From Symsagittifera roscoffensis (lineage: Eukaryota; Xenacoelomorpha; Acoela; Convolutidae): DNA of 64,000 nt. Of this stretch, positions 35,301 through 50,300 are shown piece after piece; position 1 is the first letter of the stretch, and each line of letters begins with the position of its first letter. The DNA is taken from the NCBI RefSeq assembly GCF_963678635.1, contig NC_087065.1, forward strand, positions 70,292,630-70,356,629, in the 5' to 3' direction. The notes under the pieces were generated by a model, which was not told where the DNA came from, did no database searches, and worked only from the letters and a program-made list of their open reading frames with translations. The translations under genes and the position numbers were made by a program.

Positions 35301-38300
35301 CTCTTTGTGTCTCTGCTGTTCATTGCTGGAATAACATTGACGCCTGAGTTGCAAATGTCTATACTAGACACTAACTCTTTGTGTCTCTGCTGTTCTTTAA
35401 TGGACTTACATTGACGCCTGAGTTGCAAATGTCTATAGTGGACACTAACTCTTTGTCTCTGAGGTTTTTTACTGGACTTACATTGACGCCTGAGTTGCAA
35501 ATGTCTATAGTGCACACTAACTCTTTGTGTCTCTGTTGTTCATTGCTGGAATAACATTGACGCCTGAGTTGCAAATGTCTATACTAGACAATTACTCTTT
35601 GTGTCTCTGCTGTTCTTTACTGGACTTACATTGACACCTGAGTTGCAAATGTCTATACTAAACACTAACTCTTTGTCTCTGCTGTTCATTGCTGAACTTA
35701 CATTGACGCCTGAGCTGCAAATGTCTATAGTAGACAGTAACTCTTTGTGTCTCTGCTGTTTATTGGTGCACTTACAATGACGACTGAGTTGCAAATGTCT
35801 ATAGTGGACACTAACTCTTTGTCTCTGAGGTTCTTTACTGGACTTACATTGACGCCTGAGTTGCAAATGTCTATAGTGCACACTAAATCTTTGTGTCTCT
35901 GTTGTTCATTGCTGGAATAACATTGACGCCTGAGTTGCAAATGTCTATACTAGACAATTACTCTTTGTGTCTCTGCTGTTCTTTACTGGACTTACATTGA
36001 CACCTGAGTTGCAAATGTCTATACTAAACACTAACTCTTTGTCTCTGCTGTTCATTGCTGAACTTACATTGACTCCTGAGCTGCAAATGTCTATAGTAGA
36101 CAGTAACTCTTTGTGTCTCTGCTGTTTATTGGTGCACTTACAATGACGACTGAGTTGCAAATGTCTATAGTGGACACTAACTCTTTGTCTCTGAGGTTTT
36201 TTACTGGACTTACATTGACGCCTGAGTTGCAAATGTCTATAGTGCACACTAACTCTTTGTGTCTCTGTTGTTCATTGCTGGAATAACATTGACGCCTGAG
36301 TTGCAAATGTCTATACTAGACAATTACTCTTTGTGTCTCTGCTGTTCTTTACTGGACTTACATTGACACCTGAGTTGCAAATGTCTATACTAAACACTAA
36401 CTCTTTGTCTCTGCTGTTCATTGCTGAACTTACATTGACGCCTGAGCTGCAAATGTCTATAGCGGACACTAACTCTTTGTGCCTCTCCTGTTTACTAGTG
36501 CACTCACATTGACGCCTGAGTCGCAAATGTCAATAGTGGACACTATCTCTTTGTGTCTGCTGTTCATTGCTGAACTTACATTGGCGCCTGAATTGCAAAT
36601 GTCTATTGTGGACACCATTTTTGTGTCTCTCCTGTTCTTTGGTGGACTTATATTGACGCCTGAGTTGCAAATGTCTATAGTGGACACTAACTCTTTGTCT
36701 CTGAGGTTTTTTACTGGACTTACATTGACGCCTGAGTTGCAAATGTCTATAGTGCACACTAACTCTTTGTGTCTCTGTTGTTCATTGCTGGAATAACATT
36801 GACGCCTGAGTTGCAAATATCTATACTAGACAATTACTCTTTGTGTCTCTGCTGTTCTTTACTGGACTTACATTGACACCTGAGTTGCAAATGTCTATAC
36901 TAAACACTAACTCTTTGTCTCTGCTGTTCTTTACTGGACTTACATTGACGCCTGATTTGCAAATGTCTATGTTGGACACTAACTCTTTGTGTCTCTGCTG
37001 TTCATTGCTAGAATAACATTGACGCCTGAGTTGCAAATGTCTATACTAGACACTAACTCTTTGTGTCTCTGCTGTTCTTTAATGGACTTACATTGACGCC
37101 TGAGTTGCAAATGTCTATAGTGGACACTAACTCTTTGTCTCTGAGGTTTTTTACTGGACTTACATTGACGCCTGAGTTGCAAATGTCTATAGTGCACACT
37201 AACTCTTTGTGTCTCTGTTGTTCATTGCTGGAATAACATTGACGCCTGAGTTGCAAATGTCTATACTAGACAATTACTCTTTGTGTCTCTGCTGTTCTTT
37301 ACTGGACTTACATTGACACCTGAGTTGCAAATGTCTATAATAAACACTAACTCTTTGTCTCTGCTGTTCATTGCTGAACTTACATTGACGCCTGAGCTGC
37401 AAATGTCTATAGTAGACAGTAACTCTTTGTGTCTCTGCTGTTTATTGGTGCACTTACAATGACGACTGAGTTGCAAATGTCTATAGTGGACACTAACTCT
37501 TTGTCTCTGAGGTTCTTTACTGGACTTACATTGACGCCTGAGTTGCAAATGTCTATAGTGCACACTAAATCTTTGTGTCTCTGCTGTTTATTGATGCAAA
37601 TACTTTGACGCCTGAGTTGCAAATGTCTATAGCGGACACTAACTCTTTGTGCCTCTCCTGTTTATTAGTGCACTCACATTGACGCCTGAGTCGCAAATGT
37701 CAATAGTGGACACTATCTCTTTGTGTCTGCTGTTCATTGCTGAACTTACATTGGCGCCTGAATTGCAAATGTCTATTGTGGACACCATCTTTGTGTCTCT
37801 CTTGTTCTTTGGTGGACTTATATTGACGCCTGAGTTGCAAATGTCTATAGTGGACACTAACTCTTTGTCTCTGATGTTCTTTACTGGCCTTACATTGTTG
37901 CCTGAGTTGCAAATGTCTATAGTGGACGCTATCTCTTTGTGTCTCTACTGTTCATTGCTGGAATAACATCGACGCCTGAGTTGAAAATGTCTATACTAGA
38001 CACTAACTCTTTGTCTCCGCTGTTCATTGCTGAACTTACATTGACGCCTGAGTTGCAAATGTCTATAGTGGACATTAACTCTTTGTGTCTCTGCTGTTTA
38101 TTGGTGCACTTACAATGACGACTGAGTTGCAAATGTCTATAGTGGACACTAACTCTTTGTGTCTCTGCTGTTCATTGCTGGAATAACATTGACGAATGAG
38201 TTGCAAATGTCTATAGTGGACACTAACTCTTTGTGTCTCTGCTGTTCATTGCTGGAATAACATTGACGCCTGAATTGCAAATGCCTGTACTAGACACTAA

Positions 38301-41300
38301 CTCTTTGTGTCTCTGCTGTTCTTTACTGGACTTAAATTGACGCCTGAATTGCAAATGTCTATACTAAACACTAACTCTTTGTCTCTGCTGTTCATTGCAG
38401 AACTTACATTGACGCCTGAATTGCAAATGTCTACTGTGGACACCATCTTTGTGTCTCTCCTGTTCATTGGTGGACTTATATTGACGCCTGAGTTGCAAAT
38501 GTCTTTAGTGGACACTAACTCTTTGTCTCTGACGTTCTTTACTGGACTTAAATTGACGCCTGAGTTGCAAATGTCTATGTTGGACACTAACTCTTTGTGT
38601 CTCTGCTGTTCATTGCTGGAATAACATTGACGCCTGAGTTGCAAATGTCTATACTAGACACTAACTCTTTGTGTCTCTGCTGTTCTTTAATGGACTTACA
38701 TTGACGCCTGAGTTGCAAATGTCTATAGATGACACTAACTCTTTGTCTCTGAGGTTTTTACTGGACTTACATTGACGCCTGAGTTGCAAATGTCTATAGT
38801 GCACACTAACTCTTTGTGTCTCTGTTGTTCATTGCTGGAATAACATTGACGCCTGAGTTGCCAATGTCTTTACTAGACAATTACTCTTTGTGTCTCTGCA
38901 GTTCTTTACTGGACTTACATTGATGCCTGAGTTGCAAATGTCAATACTAAACACTAACTCTTTGTCTCTGCTGTTCATTGCTGAACTTACATTGACGCCT
39001 GAGCTGCAAATGTCTATATTAGACAGTAACTCTTTGTGTCTCTGCTGTTTATTGGTGCACTTACAATGACGACTGAGTTGCAAATGTCTATAGTGGACAC
39101 TAACTCTTTGTCTCTGAGGTTCTTTACTGGACTTACATTGACGCCTGAGTTGCAAATGTCTATAGTGCACACTAAATCTTTGTGTCTCTGCTGTTTATTG
39201 ATGCAAATACTTTGACGCCTGAGTTGCAAATGTCTATAGCGGACACTAACTCTTTGTGCCTCTCCTGTTTATTAGTGCACTCACATTGACGCCTGAGTCG
39301 CAAATGTCAATAGTGGACACTATCTCTTTGTGTCTTTCATGTTCATTGGTGGACTAACATTGACGCCTGAGTTGCAAATGTCTATAAGGGAGATTAACTC
39401 TTTGTCTCTGCTGTTCTTTACTGGACTTACATTGACGCCTGAGTTGCAAATGTCTATAGTGCACACTAACTCTTTGTGTCTCTGCTGTTCATTGCTGGAA
39501 AAACAATGACGCCTGAGTTGCAAATGTCTATACTAGACACTATCTCTTTGTATACGCTGTTCATTGCTGAACTTACATTGACGCCTGAGTCGCAAATGTC
39601 TATAGTGGACAGTAACTCTTTGTGTCTCTGCTGTTTATTGGTGCACTTACAATGACGACTGAGTTGCAAATGTCTATAGTGGACACTAACTCTTTGTCTC
39701 TGAGGTTCTTTACTGGACTTACATTGACGCCTGAGTTGCAAATGTCTATAGTGCACACTAAATCTTTGTGTCTCTGCTGTTTATGGATGCAAATACTTTG
39801 ACGCCTGAGTTGCAAATGTCTATAGCGGACACTAACTCTTTGTGCCTCTCCTGTTTATTAGTGCACTCACATTGACGCCTGAGTCGCAAATGTCAATAGT
39901 GGACACTATCTCTTTGTGTCTTTCATGTTCATTGGTGGACTAACATTGACGCCTGAGTTGCAAATGTCTATAATGGAGATTAACTCTTTGTCTCTGCTGT
40001 TCTTTACTGGACTTACATTGACGCCTGAGTTGCAAATGTCTATAGTGCACACTAACTCTTTGTGTCTCTGCTGTTCATTGCTGGAATAACAATGACGCCT
40101 GAGTTGCAAATGTCTATACTAGACACTAACTCTTTGTATACGCAGTTCATTGCTGAACTTACATTGACGCCTGAGTCGCAAATGTCTATAGTGGACAGTA
40201 ACTCTTTGTATCTCTGCTGTTTATTGGTGCACTTACAATGACGACTGAATTGCAAATGTCTATAGTGGGCACTAACTCTTTGTGTCGCTGCTCTTTATTG
40301 GTGCACTTACATTGACACCTGAATTGCAAATGTCTATAGTGGACACTATCTCTTTGTGTCTCTGCTGTTTATTGATGCAAATACTTTGACGCCTGAGTTG
40401 CAGATGTCTATAGTGGACACTAACTCTTTGTGACTCTCCTGTTTATTAGTGCACTCACACTGACGCCTGAGTTGCAAATGTCTATAGTGCACACTAACTC
40501 TTTGTGTCTCTGTTGTTCATTGCTGGAATAACATTGACGCCTGAGTTGCAAATGTCTATACTAGACAATTACTCTTTGTGTCTCTGCTGTTCTTTACTGG
40601 ACTTACATTGACACCTGAGTTGCAAATGTCTATACTAAACACTAACTCTTTGTCTCTGCTGTTCTTTACTGGACTTACATTGACGCCTGATTTGCAAATG
40701 TCTATGTTGGACACTAACTCTTTGTGTCTCTGCTGTTCATTGCTAGAATAACATTGACGCCTGAGTTGCAAATGTCTATACTAGACACTAACTCTTTGTG
40801 TCTCTGCTGTTCTTTAATGGACTTACATTGACGCCTGAGTTGCAAATGTCTATAGTGGACACTAACTCTTTGTCTCTGAGGTTTTTTACTGGACTTACAT
40901 TGACGCCTGAGTTGCAAATGTCTATAGTGCACACTAACTCTTTGTGTCTCTGTTGTTCATTGCTGGAATAACATTGACGCCTGAGTTGCAAATGTCTATA
41001 CTAGACAATTACTCTTTGTGTCTCTGCTGTTCTTTACTGGACTTACATTGACACCTGAGTTGCAAATGTCTATAATAAACACTAACTCTTTGTCTCTGCT
41101 GTTCATTGCTGAACTTACATTGACGCCTGAGCTGCAAATGTCTATAGTAGACAGTAACTCTTTGTGTCTCTGCTGTTTATTGGTGCACTTACAATGACGA
41201 CTGAGTTGCAAATGTCTATAGTGGACACTAACTCTTTGTCTCTGAGGTTCTTTACTGGACTTACATTGACGCCTGAGTTGCAAATGTCTATAGTGCACAC

Positions 41301-44300
41301 TAAATCTTTGTGTCTCTGCTGTTTATTGATGCAAATACTTTGACGCCTGAGTTGCAAATGTCTATAGCGGACACTAACTCTTTGTGCCTCTCCTGTTTAT
41401 TAGTGCACTCACATTGACGCCTGAGTCGCAAATGTCAATAGTGGACACTATCTCTTTGTGTCTGCTGTTCATTGCTGAACTTACATTGGCGCCTGAATTG
41501 CAAATGTCTATTGTGGACACCATCTTTGTGTCTCTCCTGTTCTTTGGTGGACTTATATTGACGCCTGAGTTGCAAATGTCTATAGTGGACACTAACTCTT
41601 TGTCTCTGATGTTCTTTACTGGCCTTACATTGTTGCCTGAGTTGCAAATGTCTATAGTGGACGCTATCTCTTTGTGTCTCTACTGTTCATTGCTGGAATA
41701 ACATCGACGCCTGAGTTGAAAATGTCTATACTAGACACTAACTCTTTGTCTCCGCTGTTCATTGCTGAACTTACATTGACGCCTGAGTTGCAAATGTCTA
41801 TAGTGGACATTAACTCTTTGTGTCTCTGCTGTTTATTGGTGCACTTACAATGACGACTGAGTTGCAAATGTCTATAGTGGACACTAACTCTTTGTGTCTC
41901 TGCTGTTCATTGCTGGAATAACATTGACGAATGAGTTGCAAATGTCTATAGTGGACACTAACTCTTTGTGTCTCTGCTGTTCATTGCTGGAATAACATTG
42001 ACGCCTGAATTGCAAATGCCTGTACTAGACACTAACTCTTTGTGTCTCTGCTGTTCTTTACTGGACTTAAATTGACGCCTGAATTGCAAATGTCTATACT
42101 AAACACTAACTCTTTGTCTCTGCTGTTCATTGCAGAACTTACATTGACGCCTGAATTGCAAATGTCTACTGTGGACACCATCTTTGTGTCTCTCCTGTTC
42201 ATTGGTGGACTTATATTGACGCCTGAGTTGCAAATGTCTTTAGTGGACACTAACTCTTTGTCTCTGACGTTCTTTACTGGACTTAAATTGACGCCTGAGT
42301 TGCAAATGTCTATGTTGGACACTAACTCTTTGTGTCTCTGCTGTTCATTGCTGGAATAACATTGACGCCTGAGTTGCAAATGTCTATACTAGACACTAAC
42401 TCTTTGTGTCTCTGCTGTTCTTTAATGGACTTACATTGACGCCTGAGTTGCAAATGTCTATAGATGACACTAACTCTTTGTCTCTGAGGTTTTTACTGGA
42501 CTTACATTGACGCCTGAGTTGCAAATGTCTATAGTGCACACTAACTCTTTGTGTCTCTGTTGTTCATTGCTGGAATAACATTGACGCCTGAGTTGCCAAT
42601 GTCTTTACTAGACAATTACTCTTTGTGTCTCTGCTGTTCTTTACTGGACTTACATTGATGCCTGAGTTGCAAATGTCAATACTAAACACTAACTCTTTTG
42701 TCTCTGCTGTTCATTGCTGAACTTACATTGACGCCTGAGCTGCAAATGTCTATATTAGACAGTAACTCTTTGTGTCTCTGCTGTTTATTGGTGCACTTAC
42801 AATGACGACTGAGTTGCAAATGTCTATAGTGGACACTAACTCTTTGTCTCTGAGGTTCTTTACTGGACTTACATTGACGCCTGAGTTGCAAATGTCTATA
42901 GTGCACACTAAATCTTTGTGTCTCTGCTGTTTATTGATGCAAATACTTTGACGCCTGAGTTGCAAATGTCTATAGCGGACACTAACTCTTTGTGCCTCTC
43001 CTGTTTATTAGTGCACTCACATTGACGCCTGAGTCGCAAATGTCAATAGTGGACACTATCTCTTTGTGTCTTTCATGTTCATTGGTGGACTAACATTGAC
43101 GCCTGAGTTGCAAATGTCTATAAGGGAGATTAACTCTTTGTCTCTGCTGTTCTTTACTGGACTTACATTGACGCCTGAGTTGCAAATGTCTATAGTGCAC
43201 ACTAACTCTTTGTGTCTCTGCTGTTCATTGCTGGAAAAACAATGACGCCTGAGTTGCAAATGTCTATACTAGACACTATCTCTTTGTATACGCTGTTCAT
43301 TGCTGAACTTACATTGACGCCTGAGTCGCAAATGTCTATAGTGGACAGTAACTCTTTGTGTCTCTGCTGTTTATTGGTGCACTTACAATGACGACTGAGT
43401 TGCAAATGTCTATAGTGGACACTAACTCTTTGTCTCTGAGGTTCTTTACTGGACTTACATTGACGCCTGAGTTGCAAATGTCTATAGTGCACACTAAATC
43501 TTTGTGTCTCTGCTGTTTATTGATGCAAATACTTTGACGCCTGAGTTGCAAATGTCTATAGCGGACACTAACTCTTTGTGCCTCTCCTGTTTATTAGTGC
43601 ACTCACATTGACGCCTGAGTCGCAAATGTCAATAGTGGACACTATCTCTTTGTGTCTTTCATGTTCATTGGTGGACTAGCATTGACGCCTGAGTTGCAAA
43701 TGTCTATAATGGAGATTAACTCTTTGTCTCTGCTGTTCTTTACTGGACTTACATTGACGCCTGAGTTGCAAATGTCTATAGTGCACACTAACTCTTTGTG
43801 TCTCTGCTGTTCATTGCTGGAATAACAATGACGCCTGAGTTGCAAATGTCTATACTAGACACTAACTCTTTGTATACGCTGTTCATTGCTGAACTTACAT
43901 TGACGCCTGAGTCGCAAATGTCTATAGTGGACAGTAACTCTTTGTATCTCTGCTGTTTATTGGTGCACTTACAATGACGACTGAATTGCAAATGTCTATA
44001 GTGGGCACTAACTCTTTGTGTCGCTGCTCTTTATTGGTGCACTTACATTGACACCTGAATTGCAAATGTCTATAGTGGACACTATCTCTTTGTGTCTCTG
44101 CTGTTTATTGATGCAAATACTTTGACGCCTGAGTTGCAGATGTCTATAGTGGACACTAACTCTTTGTGACTCTCCTGTTTATTAGTGCACTCACACTGAC
44201 GCCTGAGTCACAAATGTCAATAGTGGACACTATCTCTTTGTGTCTTTCATGTTCATCGATGGATTTACACTGACGCCTAAATTGCAAATGTCTATAATCG

Positions 44301-47300
44301 ACACCATCTCTTTGTGTCTCTCCTGTTCAATGGTGGACTTACATTGACGCCTGAGTTGCAAATTTCTAATGTGGACACCATATTTGTGTCTCTCCTGTTC
44401 ATTAGTGGACTAACATTGACGCCTGAGTTGCAAATGTCTATAATGGAGACTAACTCTTTGTCTCTGTCGTTCTTTACTGGACCTAAATTGACGCCTGAGT
44501 TTCAAATATCTATAGTGCACACTAACTCTTTGTGTCTCTGCTGTTCATTGCTGGAATAACATTGACGCCTGAGTAGCAAATGTCTATACTAGACACTAAC
44601 TCTTTGTCTCCGCTGTTCATTGCTGAACTTACATTGACGCCTGAAATGCAAATGTCTATAGTGGACAGTAACTCCTTGTGTCTCGGCTGTTTATTGGTGC
44701 ACTTACAATGACGACTGAATTGCAAATGTCTATAGTGGACACTAACTCTTTGTGTCGCTGATGTTTATTGGTGCACTTACATTGACACTTGAGTTGCAAA
44801 TGTCTATAGTGGACACAAACTCTTTGTGTCTCTGCTGTTTATTGATGCAAATACTTTGACGCCTCAGTTGCAAATGTCTAGAGTGGACACTAACTCTTTG
44901 TGCCTCTCCTATTTATTGGTGAACTTACATTGACGCCTGAGTCGCAAATGTCAATAGTGGACACTACCTTTTTGTATCTTTCATGTTCATCGATGGATTT
45001 ACACTGACGCCTAAATTGCTAATGTCTATGATCGACACCATCTCTTTGTATCTCTCCTGTTCAATGGCGGACTTACATTGATGCCTGAGTTGCAAATGTC
45101 TATTGTGGACACCATATTTGTGTCTCTCCTGTTCATTGGTGGACTTACATTGACGCCTGAGTCGCAAATGTCAATAGTGGACACTAACTCTTTGTGCCTA
45201 TCCTGATTATTGGTGCACTTACGTTGACGCCTGAATTGCAAATGTCTATAGTGGACACTATCTCTTTGTGTCTCTGCAGTTTATTGGTGCACTTACATTG
45301 ACGCCTGAGTTCCAAATGTCTAGAGTGGACACTAACTCTTTGTGCCTCTCCTGTTTATTGGTGAACTTACATTGACGCCTGAGTCGCAAATGTCAATAGT
45401 GGACACTATCTTTTTGTGTCTTTCATGTTCATCGATGGATTTACACTGACGCCTAAATTGCTAATGTCTATGATCGACACCATCTCTTTGTATCTCTCCT
45501 GTTCAATGGCGGACTTACATTGATGCCTGAGTTGCAAATGTCTAATGTGGACACTATATTTGTGTCTCTCCTGTTCATTGGTGGACTTACATTGACGCCT
45601 GAGTTGCAAATGTCTATAGTGGACACTAACTAGTTGTGTCTCTACTGTTCATTGGTGCACTTACATTGACGCCTGAGTCGCAAATGTCAATAGTGGACAC
45701 TAACTCTTTGTGCCTCTCCTGATTATTGGTGCACTTACATTGACGCCTGAGTTCCAAATGTCTAGAGTGGACACTAACTCTTTGTGCCTCTCCTGTTTAT
45801 TGGTGAACTTACATTGACGCCTGAGTCGCAAATGTCAATAGTGGACACTATCTTTTTGTGTCTTTCATGTTCATCGATGGATTTACACTGACGCCTAAAT
45901 TGCTAATGTCTATGATCGACACCATCTCTTTGTATCTCTCCTCTTCAATGGCGGACTTATATTGATGCCTGAGTTGCAAATGTCTAATGTGGACACCATA
46001 TTTGTGTCTCTCCTGTTCATTGGTGGACTTACATTGACGCCTGAGTTGCAAATGTCTATAGTGGACACTAACTCGTTGTGTCTCTACTGTTCATTGGTGC
46101 ACTTACATTGACGCCTGAGTCGCAAATGTCAATAGTGGACACTAACTCTTTGTGCCTCTCCTGATTATTGGCGGACTTATATTGATGCCTGAGTTGCAAA
46201 TGTCTAATGTGGACACCAAATTTGTGTCTCTCCTGTTCATTGGTGGACTTACATTGACGCCTGAGTTGCAAATGTCTATAGTGGACACTATCTCTTTGTG
46301 TCTCTGCAGTTTATTGGTGCGCTTACATTGACGCCTGAGTTGCAAATGTCTATAGTGGACACTAACTCGTTGTGTCTCTACTGTTCATTGGTGCACTTAC
46401 ATTGACGCCTGAGTCGCAAATGTCAATAGTGGACACTAACACTTTGTGCCTCTCCTGATTATTGGTGCACTTACAATGACGCCTGAATTGCAAATGTCTA
46501 TAGTGGACACAAACTCTTTGTGTCTCTGCTGTTTATTGATGCAAATACTTTGACGCCTCAGTTGCAAATGTCTAGAGTGGACACTAACTCGTTGTGCCTC
46601 TCCTGTTTATTGGTGAACTTACATTGACGCCTGAGTCGCAAATGTCAATAGTGGACACTATTTCTTTGTGTCTCTGCAGTTTATTGGTGCACTTACATTG
46701 ACGCCTGAGTTGCAAATCTCTATAGTGGACAGTATCTCTTTGTGCCTCTCTTGTTTATTGGTGCACTTACATTGACGCCTCAGTTGCAAATGTCTATAGT
46801 GGACACTATCTCTTTGTGTCTCTGCAGTTTATTGGTGCGCTTACATTGACGCCTGAGTTGCAAATGTCTATAGTGGACACTAACTCGTTGTGTCTCTACT
46901 GTTCATTGGTGCACTTACATTGACGCCTGAGTCGCAAATGTCAATAGTGGACACTAACTTTTTGTGCCTCTCCTGATTATTGGTGCACTTACATTGACGC
47001 CTGAATTGCAAATGTCTATAGTGGACACTATCTCTTTGTGTCTCTGCAGTTTATTGCTGCACTTACATTGACGCCTGAGTTGCAAATGTCTATAGTGCAC
47101 ACTATTTCTTTGTGTCTCTGCAGTTTATTGGTGCACTTACATTGACGCCTAAGTTGCAAATGTCTGTAGTGGACACTAACTCTTTTCCTTTTTGTCTCTC
47201 CTGCTTATTGGTGCACTTACATTGACGCCTGAGTTGCAAATCTCTATAGTGGACAGTATCTCTTTGTGCCTCTCTTGTTTATTGGTGCACTTACATTGAC

Positions 47301-50300
47301 GCCTCAGTTGCAAATGTCTATAGTGGACACTATCTCTTTGTGTCTCTGCTATTTAATGGTGCACTTACATTGACGCCCGAGTTGCGAATGTCAATAGTGG
47401 ACACTATCTCTTTGTGCCTCTCCAGTTTATTGGTGCAATTAAATTGACGCCTGAGTTCAATTTTCTAAAGTGGACACTATCTCTTGGTGTCTCTCATGTT
47501 CAATGGTGTACTTACATTGACGCCTGAGTTGCAAATGTCTATAGTGGACACTATCTTTTTGTGTCTCTGCTGTTCAGTGCTGGAATAACATTGACGCCTG
47601 AGTTGCAAATGTCTATACTAGACACTAACTCTTTTCCTTTTTGTCTCTCCTGCTTATTGGTGCACTTACGTTGACACCCGAGTTGCAAATGTCAATAGTG
47701 GACAGTATCTCTTTGTGCCTCTCCTGTTTATTGGTGCACTTACATTGACGCCTCAGTTGCAAATGTCTATAGTGGACACTATGTCTTTGTGTCTCTGCTA
47801 TTTAATGGTGCACTTACATTGACGCCGAGTTGCGAATGTCAATAGTGGACACTATCTCTTTGTGCCTCTCCTGTTTATTGGTGTACTTACATTGACGCCC
47901 GAGTTGCAAATGTCAATAGTGGACAGTTTCTCTTTGTGACTCTACTGTTTATTGGTGCACTTACATTGACGCCTCAGTTGCAAATGTCTATAGTTGACAC
48001 TATCTCTTTGTGTCTCTGCTATTTAATGGTGCACTTACGTTGACGCCTGAATTGCAAATGTCTATAGTGGACACTATCTCTTTGTGTCTCTGCAGTTTAT
48101 TGGTGCACTTACATTGACGCCTGAGTTCCAAATGTCTAGAGTGGACACTAACTCTTTGTGCCTCTCCTGTTTATTGGTGAACTTACATTGACGCCTGAGT
48201 CGCAAATGTCAATAGTGGACACTATCTTTTTGTGTCTTTCATGTTCATCGATGGATTTACACTGACGCCTAAATTGCTAATGTCTATGATCGACACCATC
48301 TCTTTGTATCTCTCCTGTTCAATGGCGGACTTACATTGATGCCTGAGTTGCAAATGTCTAATGTGGACACTATATTTGTGTCTCTCCTGTTCATTGGTGG
48401 ACTTACATTGACGCCTGAGTTGCAAATGTCTATAGTGGACACTAACTAGTTGTGTCTCTACTGTTCATTGGTGCACTTACATTGACGCCTGAGTCGCAAA
48501 TGTCAATAGTGGACACTAACTCTTTGTGCCTCTCCTGATTATTGGTGCACTTACATTGACGCCTGAGTTCCAAATGTCTAGAGTGGACACTAACTCTTTG
48601 TGCCTCTCCTGTTTATTGGTGAACTTACATTGACGCCTGAGTCGCAAATGTCAATAGTGGACACTATCTTTTTGTGTCTTTCATGTTCATCGATGGATTT
48701 ACACTGACGCCTAAATTGCTAATGTCTATGATCGACACCATCTCTTTGTATCTCTCCTCTTCAATGGCGGACTTATATTGATGCCTGAGTTGCAAATGTC
48801 TAATGTGGACACCATATTTGTGTCTCTCCTGTTCATTGGTGGACTTACATTGACGCCTGAGTTGCAAATGTCTATAGTGGACACTAACTCGTTGTGTCTC
48901 TACTGTTCATTGGTGCACTTACATTGACGCCTGAGTCGCAAATGTCAATAGTGGACACTAACTCTTTGTGCCTCTCCTGATTATTGGCGGACTTATATTG
49001 ATGCCTGAGTTGCAAATGTCTAATGTGGACACCAAATTTGTATCTCTCCTGTTCATTGGTGGACTTACATTGACGCCTGAGTTGCAAATGTCTATAGTGG
49101 ACACTATCTCTTTGTGTCTCTGCAGTTTATTGGTGCGCTTACATTGACGCCTGAGTTGCAAATGTCTATAGTGGACACTAACTCGTTGTGTCTCTACTGT
49201 TCATTGGTGCACTTACATTGACGCCTGAGTCGCAAATGTCAATAGTGGACACTAACACTTTGTGCCTCTCCTGATTATTGGTGCACTTACAATGACGCCT
49301 GAATTGCAAATGTCTATAGTGGACACAAACTCTTTGTGTCTCTGCTGTTTATTGATGCAAATACTTTGACGCCTCAGTTGCAAATGTCTAGAGTGGACAC
49401 TAACTCGTTGTGCCTCTCCTGTTTATTGGTGAACTTACATTGACGCCTGAGTCGCAAATGTCAATAGTGGACACTACCTTTTTGTGTCTTTCATGTTCAT
49501 CGATGGATTTACACTGACGCCTAAATTGCTAATGTCTATGATCGACACCATCTCTTTGTATTTCTCCTGTTCAATGGCGGACTTACATTGATGCCTGAGT
49601 TGCAAATTTCTAATGTGGACACCATATTTGTGTCTCTCCTGTTCATTGGTGGACTTACATTGACGCCTGAGTTGCAAATGTCTATAGTGGACACTAACTC
49701 GTTGTGTCTCTACTGTTCATTGGTGCACTTACATTGACGCCTGAGTCGCAAATGTCAATAGTGGACACTAACTTTTTGTGCCTCTCCTGATTATTGGTGC
49801 ACTTACATTGACGCCTGAATTGCAAATGTCTATAGTGGACACTATCTCTTTGTGTCTCTGCAGTTTATTGCTGCACTTACATTGACGCCTGAGTTGCAAA
49901 TGTCTATAGTGCACACTATTTCTTTGTGTCTCTGCAGTTTATTGGTGCACTTACATTGACGCCTAAGTTGCAAATGTCTGTAGTGGACACTAACTCTTTT
50001 CCTTTTTGTCTCTCCTGCTTATTGGTGCACTTACATTGACGCCTGAGTTGCAAATCTCTATAGTGGACAGTATCTCTTTGTGCCTCTCTTGTTTATTGGT
50101 GCACTTACATTGACGCCTCAGTTGCAAATGTCTATAGTGGACACTATCTCTTTGTGTCTCTGCTATTTAATGGTGCACTTACATTGACGCCCGAGTTGCG
50201 AATGTCAATAGTGGACACTATCTCTTTGTGCCTCTCCAGTTTATTGGTGCAATTAAATTGACGCCTGAGTTCAATTTTCTAAAGTGGACACTATCTCTTG

